Origin: Brettanomyces bruxellensis
Lineage: Eukaryota > Ascomycota > Pichiomycetes > Pichiales > Pichiaceae
Length of the DNA stretch: 64,000 nucleotides
Assembly: GCF_011074885.1 (NCBI RefSeq)
Contig: NC_054690.1
Coordinates: 625,001 to 689,000, forward strand
Direction of reading: 5' to 3'
Shown here: positions 50,701 through 60,099 of the stretch, in pieces
Layout: every line of letters starts with the position of its first letter
Position numbering within the stretch: position 1 is the first letter of the stretch
Made by a program: the position numbers and the translations under genes
Notes under the pieces: model-generated
Database searches by the model: none
What the model was told of the DNA's origin: nothing
The model's input: only the letters and a program-made list of their open reading frames with translations

Positions 50701-52409
50701 ACCAGATCTCGCAGTTGAAGCATGAGTACGAGGATGCCAAGGTGAAGGTGGAGGAAATGACTAAGGCACAGTCTAATTTGAGAGAAGAGCTCACGAAGAA
50801 TGTCGAGGACTTGAAGAAGGCACAGGATGAACTTGATTCGAGCAAAAAGGAGAATGAAACTCTTCACGGATCTATCGAAAGGCTTCAAAAGGACCTCGAC
50901 AGCTTACAGAAGAGACTTGCCACCGCTGCAGTTGCTGGTGGTGCTGCTGATGCATACGTGTCTTCCACAAGTTCGTCACCTGTGCGTAGAAATGTTCCTA
51001 GATCACCAACAACAGGAAACTTTGAGCCACGCCCAGCTTCCATATTTGCAACTGCAAGTAAGGAAGAAAACAGTTTGGAGGCCATCAATACGGAGCTTTG
51101 GACTTTACTTAAGGATGCCAAGACTCTTCATAAGGAAGTTGTTGAAGGCTTGCTAAAGGGACTTCGCTTGCCAGCAGCTTCTGTTGCTTCTGAGCTAACG
51201 AGGAAGGAGGTTTTGTTCCCTGCCAGAATCATAATCATTATCATTAGCGATATGTGGCGTTTAGGTCTGACACACGAGTCTGAGACATTTCTCGGCGAGG
51301 TTTTGTCTGTCATTCAGGGAATTGTTGGCTCTCTTAAAGATGACGATGTTATCGCCCATGGCTCGTTCTGGTTAACAAATGTCCATGAGCTTTACTCATT
51401 TGTTGCATATGCTCAATCTACTATTATCGGAAACGATGCCATCTCCAAGGACATGACGGACTCAGAATACGATGAGTACCTCAAGTTGGTTGCAGTGGTC
51501 AAGGAGGACTTCGAGTCTCTTTCCTACAACATCTATAACATGTGGATGAAGAAGATGCTCAAGGGTCTAGAGAAAAAATGTATATCAGCAGTTGTCTTGG
51601 CCCAGGCGTTGCCAGGATTTGTTGCACCTGAGTCTCCATCACCTCTCATTTCCAAGATGTTCCATAATGAGCCTAAGTACAAGATGGATGACGTGCTTAC
51701 GTTTTTCAATACCGTGTACTGGTCTCTGAAGGCATACTTTGTTGAGCCTCAGGTTATTAATAACGTCATCATAGAACTTCTTAAGTTTGTGGATGCCGTC
51801 TGCTTCAATGATTTGATTATGAGAAGAAACTTCCTCTCGTGGAAGAGAGGCCTCCAGTTGAACTATAATGTTACCAGACTGGAAGAATGGTGCAAAGCGC
51901 ATGATATCCAAGATGGTTCTACATACCTGGCGCATTTATTGCAGGTTTCCAAGTTGCTACAGCTTAGAAAGAATACCCCAGATGACATTGAAATCATCTA
52001 TGAGATATGTTACGCTTTGAGACCGGTCCAAATTCAGAAGTTGATATCCCAGTATCATGTTGCAGATTACGAGACCCCAATATCGCCTGTTGTGACAAAG
52101 GCTTTGGCTGATCGTGTCAAGAAGGAAGGTGGATCAACTGATTTCTTTGAGCCATTGAATGCGGAGGGTCATTTCGAAGATCCATTCCGTCATATTGAGC
52201 TTAGACCTTTCCACCGTGTCGAGGCATATGTTCCAGCATGGTTGAATGTTCCAGTTATCAGAAGAATAGTCGAGTTGGTTACAAAGAACGCTACTATTCA
52301 GGAAGCCCTACAAAAGCAACAGGTGCTTAAGCAAGAAGAGAAGGAGGTGGAAGTTTTACAAAGAGTTAGAGAGGAAACTGAGAGCTACGTGGATGGAAAT
52401 GGGTTTTAA
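47715..52409 (+). CDS. MYO2: Class V myosin heavy chain
   Basis: 1,564 residues (yeast Myo2 1,574). An N-terminal SH3-like part is followed by the motor, with P-loop GESGAGKT (164-171), switch motifs and the actin-binding NSTNAHYIRCIKPNE. Six IQ-like segments run from about 765 to 915 and should bind calmodulin and Mlc1. A coiled coil (about 920-1075) leads to a short hinge and the globular dilute/cargo-binding tail (about 1120-1560). The motor moves secretory vesicles, vacuoles, mitochondria and peroxisomes along actin cables to the bud. The length and tail agree with the essential Myo2 rather than Myo4, but one class V gene may serve both roles in this lineage. Confidence 0.97.
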   Translation: MASNFEPGTRCWIPDEAEGWLGVEVKEVTHENKKYQLHLITDDGSNEINLELPSLDDGTKNLPLPRNQVEAVEDLTELSHLNEPSVLNAIRTRYAQLNIYTYSGIVLIAINPFQRNDELYSQHRIQRYAFKRRGEEEPHLFAIAEEAYRCMINERQNQSIVVSGESGAGKTVSAKYIMRYFASVETDEKKHDMSDTEKRILATNPIMESFGNAKTTRNDNSSRFGKYLEILFDKDVVICGARIRTYLLERSRLVFQPKTERNYHIFYQIMAGLDADTKKEFGLSSIDDFHYLNQGGAPIIDGVDDSKEFEETCRALSLVGIDEVKQKDIFKILAGLLHIGNINIQKTRSSAILSSDDPNLQKASELLGLDAENFGRWIIKKQINTRSEKIISNLNYEQSVVARDSVSKFIYASLFDWLVQFINADLCSPELEDKIATFIGVLDIYGFEHFKKNSFEQFCINYANEKLQQEFTQHVFKLEQEEYVKEEIEWSFIEFSDNQPCINVIEGRLGVLDLLDEEARLPSGNDQQWIDKMYQSLLKKPTDDVFHKPRFSNDKFIISHYALDVTYDSEGFIEKNRDTVSDGQLETLKATKNELLADILSTLEKKTESLDKKPKRNRRMGAMRKPTLGNIFRSSLIDLMKTINSTNAHYIRCIKPNEAKKAWEFDPLMVLSQLRACGVLETIKISCAGFPSRSTYLDFLVNFAVLLPTEEREQFLRGEGTVEEAKAATRKLLSDKINDDHKYQIGKTKVFFKAGILGVLEKMRSHKIRDSAIIIQKNMRAHYIRKQYLEAISSLYSAQAAIRGYLARSRISRMLKTESAIKIQSLIRGSVVRSQFNKAIYSLVLLQAALHGAYVRNDILRSVRYHSAISIQSALRGFSARKRYQHVVHSAIVIECCGRRLLAKKKYNKLRAEAKSLNKMKEVQYGLENKVIELTQNLTNKVEENRKLMSQIEELQQVLATTRDQETELKQKQVKMSTEYNTEISGHQKKVAELNDQISQLKHEYEDAKVKVEEMTKAQSNLREELTKNVEDLKKAQDELDSSKKENETLHGSIERLQKDLDSLQKRLATAAVAGGAADAYVSSTSSSPVRRNVPRSPTTGNFEPRPASIFATASKEENSLEAINTELWTLLKDAKTLHKEVVEGLLKGLRLPAASVASELTRKEVLFPARIIIIIISDMWRLGLTHESETFLGEVLSVIQGIVGSLKDDDVIAHGSFWLTNVHELYSFVAYAQSTIIGNDAISKDMTDSEYDEYLKLVAVVKEDFESLSYNIYNMWMKKMLKGLEKKCISAVVLAQALPGFVAPESPSPLISKMFHNEPKYKMDDVLTFFNTVYWSLKAYFVEPQVINNVIIELLKFVDAVCFNDLIMRRNFLSWKRGLQLNYNVTRLEEWCKAHDIQDGSTYLAHLLQVSKLLQLRKNTPDDIEIIYEICYALRPVQIQKLISQYHVADYETPISPVVTKALADRVKKEGGSTDFFEPLNAEGHFEDPFRHIELRPFHRVEAYVPAWLNVPVIRRIVELVTKNATIQEALQKQQVLKQEEKEVEVLQRVREETESYVDGNGF

Positions 52410-52961
52410 TATTGATGTGACCTTAGTTGTATGCGGCTATAGAGATCAATTACTGGTTGTGTTTTCTGTCATTCAGTTTTCTGTTGCTTTTACTTCCTTC
52501 TGCGGGAGAGTCTTTAAATTTATTTGATTCTTTATAGTTGCGCAATTTTTGTTCTGTGTTAGTTGAAGAAATAAAAAGTAACCAAAAAGGTAGGTAATTT
52601 GATTTGAATAAATGGTCCCTGATTTTAAAAAAGATGCTATCAATTTAATGTTGACTGAGTAAACCCTGGATTTAGCTTGAACTATAAATAATTTCTACAC
52701 TTTAGTTTGCACATTTGTTCAATTTTCGCTTCTTGAGTAATGTACAAAAGAAGTAACTGGTGTGAATAATCACCAATACCCCCACGTGCAACAAAAACAC
52801 AAGACAATTAAAGAAACATAAAAGAGGTACGAAATAGCAATATGGTTCCAAAAAGGTTGATAACGCCTATTAAAAAAAATATTCAAGGAAGTGACACCAA
52901 TTGAAGCGGGAAATAATAATTCCAACCTAAATCATTTTCTGTTCAATGGACCGTCCTTCCC
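52410..52961. other. Intergenic between convergent MYO2 and SNC gene
   Basis: 552 bp of 3' flanks, AT-rich, without recognisable elements. Confidence 0.6.
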
Positions 52962-53366
52962 TCATTTGCTGAAATGAACCGCAATTGGAACAATAATCAC
53001 AATTAAAAGAATTATAATGACCAAAATGATACATAGCTTGAGCTTCATATTCTTCTTCCACATATCTTTCCGCACCTGGTTTGCCGATCTGTTAAACATC
53101 TTGGCATTATTACTAAGCTCATTGGCCCTGGTGTCCATATCCTCTAAAGTTTCGCCTCGCTGGTTAATTGCCTCCAAGTTATTTCTCATTATACCAGCAG
53201 TTTCATCTAGCGTATTTTGCAAGTTATGTAGTTTGGCATGCGATTCATCTGTAGCTTTTGATGCACCAATATTTGCATTTTCTGAGCCTGATGCTGATTG
53301 CTGGGCCTCTTTGGCCGCATCATCCCCAAATGGATTATATGGATCATACGGTTGCGCGCTGGACAT
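52962..53366 (-). CDS. SNC2: Synaptobrevin-type R-SNARE (Snc1/2-like)
   Basis: 134 residues. A disordered N-terminus (NPFGDD, Gln/Ser-rich) is followed by the R-SNARE motif (about 46-107) with the zero-layer arginine R70 in AINQRGETLEDM. The basic WKKNMKLK stretch leads into a C-terminal membrane anchor (about 110-132). It is the vesicle SNARE for fusion of post-Golgi vesicles with the plasma membrane, and is recycled by endocytosis. S. cerevisiae has SNC1 (with an intron) and SNC2 (without); no intron is seen here. The neighbouring MYO2 carries the same vesicles, though adjacency may be chance. Confidence 0.92.
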   Translation of the reverse strand: MSSAQPYDPYNPFGDDAAKEAQQSASGSENANIGASKATDESHAKLHNLQNTLDETAGIMRNNLEAINQRGETLEDMDTRANELSNNAKMFNRSANQVRKDMWKKNMKLKLCIILVIIILLIVIIVPIAVHFSK

Positions 53367-53827
53367 CTTATGTAAAGTTTAAATATCCAATATGAGATTC
53401 GCAATCCAATTCCGGCCTTTAATTGCCACAATTCAGTGCAAGATTGCGAAAAGTAGCCGATGGCAAGATACCAACAGTTAGATTAATGTTCAGTAGGTGA
53501 CACCTGTGTGCGAAAAAAAAAATAATAAAATAAATGACAAGAAAATGCGATACCAAAAATAAAGAACATAGGTCCTATAAAATTATTTATTGCTCGCCGC
53601 GACGCTTTTAGACTATTTCAACCAGCGCTTCATATGTTGACATTTTAGTTTCACAGTTGGTTAGTATTTAATGATGGTTTGTTTTAATAAGCATCGGGTA
53701 AACTCGTATCGACTCTTCCTTTATATCCTCTCTTATCTTTTTGAATAGCTGTTATATAAAGCGTATGCTTTTCAGGCAGAAGAGTTAATATTGAAAATCA
53801 AAGCAAACACCAGTCTCATCTTCCATT
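53367..53827. other. Intergenic, divergent promoters of SNC gene and DIB1
   Basis: 461 bp. TATATAAA at 53753-53760 lies 75 bp before DIB1. A TACTAAC (minus strand, near 53659) has no matching donor, so no 5' intron is proposed. Confidence 0.5.
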
Positions 53828-54256
53828 ATGTCCGCATTTCTTCCACATCTTAGAACCGGTTGGCATGTTGATCAAGCCATTCTATCAGAGGATGATCGAT
53901 TGGTGGTGATCCGTTTTGGGCGTGATTCAGATCCAGCTTGCATGCTAATGGATGAACTATTATTCAAAATATCTGGTCCTGTGTCGCAGTTTGCTGTTAT
54001 TTATCTCTGTGATATTGACAAGGTTCCCGACTTCAATGAGATGTATGAGTTATACGATCCGATGACAGTTATGTTCTTTTACCGTAACAAGCATATGATG
54101 TGTGACTTTGGTACCGGAAATAACAATAAGCTGAATTTTGTGGTATCTTCAAAGCAAGAGCTCATCGATATCATAGAAACTATTTATCGAGGCGCAATCA
54201 AGGGCAAAGGTCTTGTGGTATCTCCAAGGGATTATGGTAAGGTAAGAAAGTCGTAA
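53828..54256 (+). CDS. DIB1: U4/U6.U5 tri-snRNP protein Dib1
   Basis: 142 residues, a thioredoxin-fold protein nearly equal in length to yeast Dib1 (143) and human U5-15K. It starts MSAFLPHLRTGWHVDQAI and ends with ISPRDYGK-like VVSPRDYGK, both strongly conserved. FYRNKHMMCDFGTGNNNK is also a family block. It is a component of the tri-snRNP that leaves before spliceosome activation. A TATA box lies 75 bp upstream. The identification is firm. Confidence 0.97.
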   Translation: MSAFLPHLRTGWHVDQAILSEDDRLVVIRFGRDSDPACMLMDELLFKISGPVSQFAVIYLCDIDKVPDFNEMYELYDPMTVMFFYRNKHMMCDFGTGNNNKLNFVVSSKQELIDIIETIYRGAIKGKGLVVSPRDYGKVRKS

Positions 54257-54656
54257 AGAATCTCAGAAAAGACATGTTCCTAAAAAGGGGATTTAGGCCC
54301 TCTATATTAAATTTACTGGAATGTCAGTCAAGATAGCGCTGCAGTATTTCGACATAGAGCGCCGTTAATACAAGCAGATAATATATAAGTTTGCGTGTTC
54401 TTCCAACATCTAAGTGCACAAGTAATTGATGAATATGCCAGGCAGAAACTGCCAACAGAGAATTAGTTAAATAAATAATCAGGTAGAGATGAGTAAACAG
54501 GCAATGTGAGCAGTGTGAAAAAAAAAAAATCTAGCGAAAAAGGTTGATAAGTCTGTTATCTTGATTCACTCTATCTCCCGCAAATATCCTCTGTAAACCA
54601 ATTAAAGCAGTATATTGTTCCCTTTGTCAAGCTTCACAAAATAAGGCAATTATAAA
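54257..54656. other. Intergenic between DIB1 and RCF1
   Basis: 400 bp. ACCAATTA at 54597-54604, 53 bp before RCF1, fits the HAP2/3/4/5 consensus ACCAATNA and would suit a respiratory gene. Nothing else is seen. Confidence 0.5.
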
Positions 54657-55164
54657 ATGACAAAGTCCAGTGGTCAAATGCCATCCTCACTGGAGGATGA
54701 TCCATTAGACGGGTAAGTGAAAATGAAAATTCCCTAAGAGTGCTAAGCAACATACTAACCGAAAAGCGATTTTATTTGTTTCCTATAGTATGACACCATT
54801 TCAAAAAGTTTTATACAGATCAAAGCAGCAACCATTGGTTCCATTAGGATGTCTTGGTACCACAATTGCCGTTATATTAGCGGCCAAAGGAGTGAGAACT
54901 GGTGATTCCAGAAGTGCACAGAAATGGTTCAGATGGAGAGTTGGTTTGCAGGGGTTGACACTTGTGGCCTTATTGTTTGGATCATATTATTACGCAGATA
55001 ATTACAAAAAGCAAACGAAGACCCAAGAAGAATTGAACATCGAAAAGGCTAAAATGAGGGAAAAACTTTGGGTGGAAGAGTTGGAAAGAAGGGATGCGGA
55101 GATTAAAGATAGGCAGAGACGGGCAGCACTGGCAAGAAAACACAGAGTTGAAGAGGAGAAATAG
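54657..55164 (+). CDS. RCF1: Respiratory supercomplex factor 1 (HIG1 domain), one intron
   Basis: 143 residues, spliced as 54657-54712 joined to 54789-55164. Exon 1 encodes [18 protein letters not shown] plus GG. The join gives LDGMTPFQK, then the HIG1 domain with two membrane helices (about 37-52 and 70-90) and the family block [21 protein letters not shown] charged helical tail follows ([14 protein letters not shown]). The protein sits in the inner mitochondrial membrane, binds complexes III and IV and assists complex IV assembly. Using only the downstream ATG (54790) would also give an HIG1 domain but loses the conserved MPSS segment seen in S. cerevisiae Rcf1. A HAP-type CCAAT lies upstream. 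Confidence 0.92.
54713..54788 (+). other. Intron of RCF1 (76 nt)
   Basis: The donor is GTAAGT, the branch point TACTAAC lies at 54753-54759, and the acceptor is TATAG. Splicing joins GG to T to make a Gly codon ahead of the ATG. Confidence 0.9.
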
Positions 55165-55602
55165 GGATGAAAAGACTTTAATGAAATGGCTTTTCATTAA
55201 TGACTTTTATATTGCGCACAATTCTTTTTACACTTGTGTTCATGTTATTTATTAGGAACATTCCTTGAAGTTTGTTTAGCTTTATACTTGTATCCATTCA
55301 ATTGATTGAGTTTTTGTAGTTTAATGTTGTGGTTGGTGAATTTATGCTAAGCGTACTCATCGCCTAAGCGTCGAGTATGTGATATTTTTGTCAGTTCATT
55401 GATTATTGCTTTTTTTTTTTTTCTTAGCACTTCCCCACACAAGCTGCAAATGTTCATGGGTCTCAGTCATATTGTCCATATAACCTTGGTAATGTTTCTG
55501 GATGTCTTCCCAACGGATAGCTTCCAACATCATATTTTCATTTATTAGACAAGATACAATTCAATCATTCTTTAACGAGAGTTTTTGCTTTTCATTATTC
55601 AG
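55165..55602. other. Intergenic between RCF1 and MST1
   Basis: 438 bp with a T run near 55410-55423. No gene is seen. Confidence 0.6.
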
Positions 55603-57006
55603 ATGCTCTCAAAACGATTACTTTCCAATGCAGCCCGATTTACTGAATTTTCATCTTGTAAGGTGCGACAATATTCACATACGACAGATCACCCTATAAA
55701 GCAAGACGTTACAGGTAACGGTAAGCCATCATCTTCAACAAATGATAATCTAACAATAGCTAATAAACAGCGGTTGTATATGCTTGACACATTCTCTCCT
55801 GGGTCACCTTTTTTTCTTCCTAATGGAACACGAATTATCAACAGACTTGTGAAGTTCATGAAATTACAACAATCAAAGCAGGATTTCACAGAGGTCATAA
55901 CACCGTTAATATTTAAAAAAGATCTTTGGGAAACATCTGGACATTGGCAACATTATAAGGAGGATATGTTCAAGGTTGAGAGTAACGATACATCGAAAAT
56001 GTCGACTGAGGAAGCAAATGATGTGTATGGACTCAAGCCGATGAATTGTCCGGGACATTGCCTCATTTTTAAGAGATTTGCAAGGTCGTACAAAGAACTC
56101 CCAATTAGACTAAGTGACTGGTCCAGTTTGCATAGAAATGAGGCAAGCGGTGCATTGAGTGGACTTACCAGGGTGAGAAGGTTTCATCAGGACGATGGCC
56201 ATATATTTTGTACTAGAAGTCAGGTTTCTGGAGAAATCGAAAAGACATTGAAACTAATTAAACTTTGCTATAGTGTATTCGGGTTTAACGATCTTAGTAT
56301 GGTTTTGTCCACAAGACCACCAGATAAATTTATTGGTAAAATCGGAGAATGGGACCAAGCTGAAAAAGAATTGGGAAAAGTGCTTGATAAAACTGTGGGA
56401 GCACATAAATGGTCTGTTAATGCTGGAGATGGCGCATTCTATGGACCAAAGATAGATATTCTGCTCTCAGATAAGTATGGCAGAAAAAGTCAGGTTGCAA
56501 CCATTCAATTGGATTTCCAGCTTCCTCAAAGGTTCGGGTTGAAATATCAGGGTGTCAATGATACGCTTGAGATACCCATTATGATTCACAGAGCCGTCTT
56601 CGGTTCTGTCGAAAGATTTTTCGCTATGCTCATAGATCATTATGGTGGTAAATGGCCCTTCTGGTTATCACCCAGACAGGCTGTGATCATTCCTATCAGT
56701 GACACACATGCTGCCTATGCTCATAAACTTCGAGAAAGGCTAAGTAACGAGAGACATGATTTCAGCTTTCCCTCAAAGCTATCGGACGAGCGTTTTTATG
56801 TAGATGTTGATGATAGGAACTCCACTGTTGGGTTTAGAACTAAGGACGCCATTTCTAAGGCATATAATTTTATTATTATGGTTGGTGATAAAGAAATCAA
56901 CGGTGGAAAATTTGCCATCAGACCAAGAAACAGCAGGAAGGTGCAGCTTTTGACTGCGGAGGAAATTTCGAAAATGTTCCACCATCTAATGGAAAATTAT
57001 AAATAA
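55603..57006 (+). CDS. MST1: Mitochondrial threonyl-tRNA synthetase
   Basis: 467 residues from the ATG at 55603 (yeast Mst1 462). The frame is open to a TTG at 55585, but the ATG gives a proper presequence, MLSKRLLSNAARFTEF. The class II catalytic core includes NCPGHCLIFK, motif 2 in HRNEASGALSGLTRVRRFHQDD and motif 3 in GSVERFFAMLIDH. The anticodon-binding domain is at the C-terminus. The N-terminal TGS and editing domains of cytosolic ThrRS are absent, which is normal for mitochondrial Mst1. It charges mitochondrial tRNA-Thr. It is convergent with ATG17. Confidence 0.95.
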   Translation: MLSKRLLSNAARFTEFSSCKVRQYSHTTDHPIKQDVTGNGKPSSSTNDNLTIANKQRLYMLDTFSPGSPFFLPNGTRIINRLVKFMKLQQSKQDFTEVITPLIFKKDLWETSGHWQHYKEDMFKVESNDTSKMSTEEANDVYGLKPMNCPGHCLIFKRFARSYKELPIRLSDWSSLHRNEASGALSGLTRVRRFHQDDGHIFCTRSQVSGEIEKTLKLIKLCYSVFGFNDLSMVLSTRPPDKFIGKIGEWDQAEKELGKVLDKTVGAHKWSVNAGDGAFYGPKIDILLSDKYGRKSQVATIQLDFQLPQRFGLKYQGVNDTLEIPIMIHRAVFGSVERFFAMLIDHYGGKWPFWLSPRQAVIIPISDTHAAYAHKLRERLSNERHDFSFPSKLSDERFYVDVDDRNSTVGFRTKDAISKAYNFIIMVGDKEINGGKFAIRPRNSRKVQLLTAEEISKMFHHLMENYK

Positions 57007-57084
57007 TTGTCTTTGGAAGAAGGACCACAAGCTTGATGCTGAAATATATTTAATGTCGTCATTGATCTGTATATAACAATTCAT

Positions 57085-58413
57085 TTAATCTACGTTCAGT
57101 TGATCGTTACTTAAATTAAGCTTCCGTAAGGCCTCATTTACCGACTCTCTTGTAGGATTAGGTGTCGGATCTCTTTGTCCTTTGAGATTGATTTCTATTC
57201 TTAAAGGAGAACTATTGATGATTTTAGCAGAGACCAAGTTCTCGGGCAAAAAATCGCCATGAGCCTTGAGAAACATCGTTTTCTTCTCTGAATCTTCCCG
57301 AATAATAGCAGACAGATTTTGCTTGAAGTTATCAATTATATTTTCTATTTTCGTTTCTGTTTCTGACCTTCTTTGCATCTCCAAGATTAATGTATAATAT
57401 GCAGCAACAAATCCGCTAAAGTCGTCAATGTAATTGCTAATTGTACCCTTGAGCTTATTTATCTCTGCTAGCTTATTCTGAATGTGTTGTTCAATAGTCT
57501 GGAAGTTATTTAACTGCTCTATTAGGCGATGCTCTCCAAATGTCCTAAGGCTTTGGATGAATTTTTCGACATGCTCAAAGTAATTATGAAATATGTCAAC
57601 ATTCTTCACCAGTTCTTTGCAATTCATAACCAAATTATCCCGGTCATTTTTTAGGTAGCTCATTGCTTGGGGTAATTCCTCGGTGTCTTCCTGCAATACT
57701 CGATAAAGTTCGTCCTTCTCATCTTGTGACATACCGTCTTCCGATAGCATACTAGATCCCTTAACGCATTGATCGTAATGATTATTAAAACTTTTAAGTA
57801 TTGAAACCATATCCAGTTCCAACTCTTTATCTATCTTTAGCAAGCGTGAGATGGAATCTTGTTGTTCTTTTTTACCCCGAGCGGTAGGGAAATGAGCCTC
57901 CAAGGCCTTGAACTCGTTATCCAAATTATCAAGATCTGATCCTAATCTGATCATTAACGCATCAACCCTGCTACTTTTTGTAAGATCATCCATCTCCTTT
58001 AAAGCAAGATCAACATTCTCCAGTAGCAGTTTGACGTCCTTTTCTGAAATATAATAAATCAATGGCGGTTTATTCACATCAAACGAACTATCCACTTTTA
58101 TTATTTTCATCTCCTCTATTTTTGCATCTAATGTTTTCAGTTGGTTCTTTATATCCTTCTTCATTCCTTCCTTCCTGCTGATGACTCCACTCAAATTTAA
58201 CTTTAGACTATCCTTAATTATACCCAAAAGTCTTAATTGTTGCTTAATAGCATCCATGTAAAATCTTAGTTTTGGTAATTGATTATCCCTGAATGCAAGT
58301 TTCGTTGTACTTAAGTTAATATAATTATTCGCATCATCACACACTTCTTTTGCTTCTGTAAGTTGTTTTAATGCATGTTCCGTCCATGTATTAATACTTG
58401 AGGTATCATTCAT
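57085..58413 (-). CDS. ATG17: Autophagy scaffold protein Atg17
   Basis: 442 residues (S. cerevisiae Atg17 417), almost entirely alpha-helical with heptad patterns and no globular motif. The blocks LLKIDKELELDMVSILKSF, NNHYDQC and AHGDFLPENL, near the middle and end, resemble the fungal Atg17 family. It would form the crescent-shaped dimer with Atg29 and Atg31 that nucleates the pre-autophagosomal structure under starvation. The call depends on these short conserved blocks and on length. Related helical scaffolds such as Atg11 are much longer. Confidence 0.85.
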   Translation of the reverse strand: MNDTSSINTWTEHALKQLTEAKEVCDDANNYINLSTTKLAFRDNQLPKLRFYMDAIKQQLRLLGIIKDSLKLNLSGVISRKEGMKKDIKNQLKTLDAKIEEMKIIKVDSSFDVNKPPLIYYISEKDVKLLLENVDLALKEMDDLTKSSRVDALMIRLGSDLDNLDNEFKALEAHFPTARGKKEQQDSISRLLKIDKELELDMVSILKSFNNHYDQCVKGSSMLSEDGMSQDEKDELYRVLQEDTEELPQAMSYLKNDRDNLVMNCKELVKNVDIFHNYFEHVEKFIQSLRTFGEHRLIEQLNNFQTIEQHIQNKLAEINKLKGTISNYIDDFSGFVAAYYTLILEMQRRSETETKIENIIDNFKQNLSAIIREDSEKKTMFLKAHGDFLPENLVSAKIINSSPLRIEINLKGQRDPTPNPTRESVNEALRKLNLSNDQLNVD

Positions 58414-58890
58414 CTTTGGTCAAAAGTCATCATACATCTTTCTAACTAAAAAATAATAAAGATCAATCTAAGAAGGGAGGGGCTTTTTCTTATCAGTATC
58501 GCTATTTGAATGATTTCCCGAACGTACGCTTGGGTCAATTGACGCGCCGATTAAACATTTTTTCTTGTTGTGGTAAGGGATCGACATGGAATTGTGATTT
58601 AAACGACCCGATTCTCACCACACTAAACTACATTGAAAATACTTGGGATAATTTTAGTTGTAACAAATAGATAATTAGATTAACTCCGAAGACAGGTTAC
58701 TCTAGTAAAATTGTTATAAATAATGACGTCTCCCTTTTCAAATATTATGTAAATCGAGGATAAGGGATTGATATTCCTGAGGTATACAACTAAATTGAGG
58801 GACAAAAAGATGACACCCAAAAGATAAGAAGAAAAATGACTACTTTTTATGGAACAAAACGATATAGTATTCTAAACATTTTCATTTGGC
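58414..58890. other. Intergenic, ATG17 promoter and NUP gene 3' flank
   Basis: 477 bp, AT-rich, no gene or clear element recognised. Confidence 0.6.
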
Positions 58891-60099
58891 TTAAGCAGTT
58901 CCCCACTCGCTACTTCCCCATGTTCTGATACCAAGATCAAAGTCCAAAGAGTTAAAGTAATCACCAATGTAGTTATCTGGTGCATAAGTCCCATTGTTGT
59001 ACACTTCGAAGTTCCTTAGGATATCCTTAATCAAAGGTCTAGATGCGACAACAAGATTTGTCAATGAGGCAGAAATTCCGCCTTGGTACACATCATCAAA
59101 GAAATAAGTGGTGTTTCTTCCAGTGTAATCATCGGAATAAGTGAAATCAGAGCAGGTTCTCAAAACGACAATCCTGCTGAAATCAACCAAACCAAATCTT
59201 GCGGCCCGAACCATTGCCTCCATTGTGGCGCTATCCTCCTGCTGAGTGGCACAATATTCGGCAGTACCATTTGTTATAAGTTTGGTATAGTTTGCAAAAG
59301 ACTCATCAAGATCCTCTCCAAACCAGTAAGTATCCGAAGTCAAGGAGTCGCATTTCACGACCCGAGGGGTCGAATTAGCCGGAGCATAATCATAAGTCTC
59401 TCTGAAAGCCTCGTTTGCCTTAGTTCCGTTGTCTAAATGGACTTTTGCGGCCAACTCAACAGCTCTATTTCTTAGAGCTGCATTCAATTCAAAGATTTCA
59501 GTTCCATAAATATTCTCAGGGTATTCGGTATAGTTGTCAGTGCCGAATGGGAAGTAGCCTGTGGTCCAGTTTTCAGGCATTTCCCTTGCATCAACTTCGT
59601 ATTCCAAAATCTGAATAATATATCTCGAAAAAGTTGCATCTGCTAAAGTAGCAACTCTTGGGGAGCAACCAGCAATTCCTGCGATAATAAAGAATGTTTG
59701 TGAAAGGTCGAAAAGAGGGTTCATGGTCAAGGATGAAATAGTGACTGCAGCATTAATTTCACCCTCACCCGTAGTGACTTGACACATATCATAATCCTCG
59801 GTACATTTAACAGTTGGATAAATGGTAGAAAGGCCAGGAACAGTTATGTTATGAGTAAAATTGTAAGTCTCTAAAAATGGCTCTCTTTCAAGAGTGAACA
59901 TGTTAATGATAAACACCTTAGGACTGTGAATGGCATTTTCCTCATACCAAACCTTGTTAAGGCCAGATGTCTGTGCCGGAAAAGGGGCCGTAAAAGTTGT
60001 TGTGTGGTTCACAACAACTGTACCCGGATGGTAGGTGATATTATCATTTTTAGCGAGAACGGCAGTAACGAAAGCCAGAACAAAAGAGAGAAATATCAT
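58891..60099 (-). CDS. Purine nucleoside permease (NUP) family protein
   Basis: 402 residues. A clear signal peptide (MIFLSFVLAFVTAVLA) is followed by a soluble-looking domain with many N-glycosylation sites (about a dozen NxT/S). The segments IIAGIAGCSPRVATLADA, EYEVDAREMPENW, QQEDSATMEAMVRAARFG and VVLRTCSDF match the fungal NUP family (Pfam NUP, including Candida albicans Nup1). The family is named permease, but no transmembrane helices beyond the signal are seen. The fold resembles nucleoside phosphorylases, so a secreted or wall-located nucleoside-handling enzyme or binder is plausible. S. cerevisiae lacks a close homologue as far as I know. Confidence 0.88.
   Translation of the reverse strand: MIFLSFVLAFVTAVLAKNDNITYHPGTVVVNHTTTFTAPFPAQTSGLNKVWYEENAIHSPKVFIINMFTLEREPFLETYNFTHNITVPGLSTIYPTVKCTEDYDMCQVTTGEGEINAAVTISSLTMNPLFDLSQTFFIIAGIAGCSPRVATLADATFSRYIIQILEYEVDAREMPENWTTGYFPFGTDNYTEYPENIYGTEIFELNAALRNRAVELAAKVHLDNGTKANEAFRETYDYAPANSTPRVVKCDSLTSDTYWFGEDLDESFANYTKLITNGTAEYCATQQEDSATMEAMVRAARFGLVDFSRIVVLRTCSDFTYSDDYTGRNTTYFFDDVYQGGISASLTNLVVASRPLIKDILRNFEVYNNGTYAPDNYIGDYFNSLDFDLGIRTWGSSEWGTA

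Noticed and set aside
53600..53720. 5' intron for the SNC gene based on a TACTAAC near 53659
   Set aside because: No matching donor site was found upstream, and the gene already has a good ATG.
55585..55602. Extension of MST1 upstream to 55585
   Set aside because: The start would be TTG; the ATG at 55603 gives a good mitochondrial presequence.
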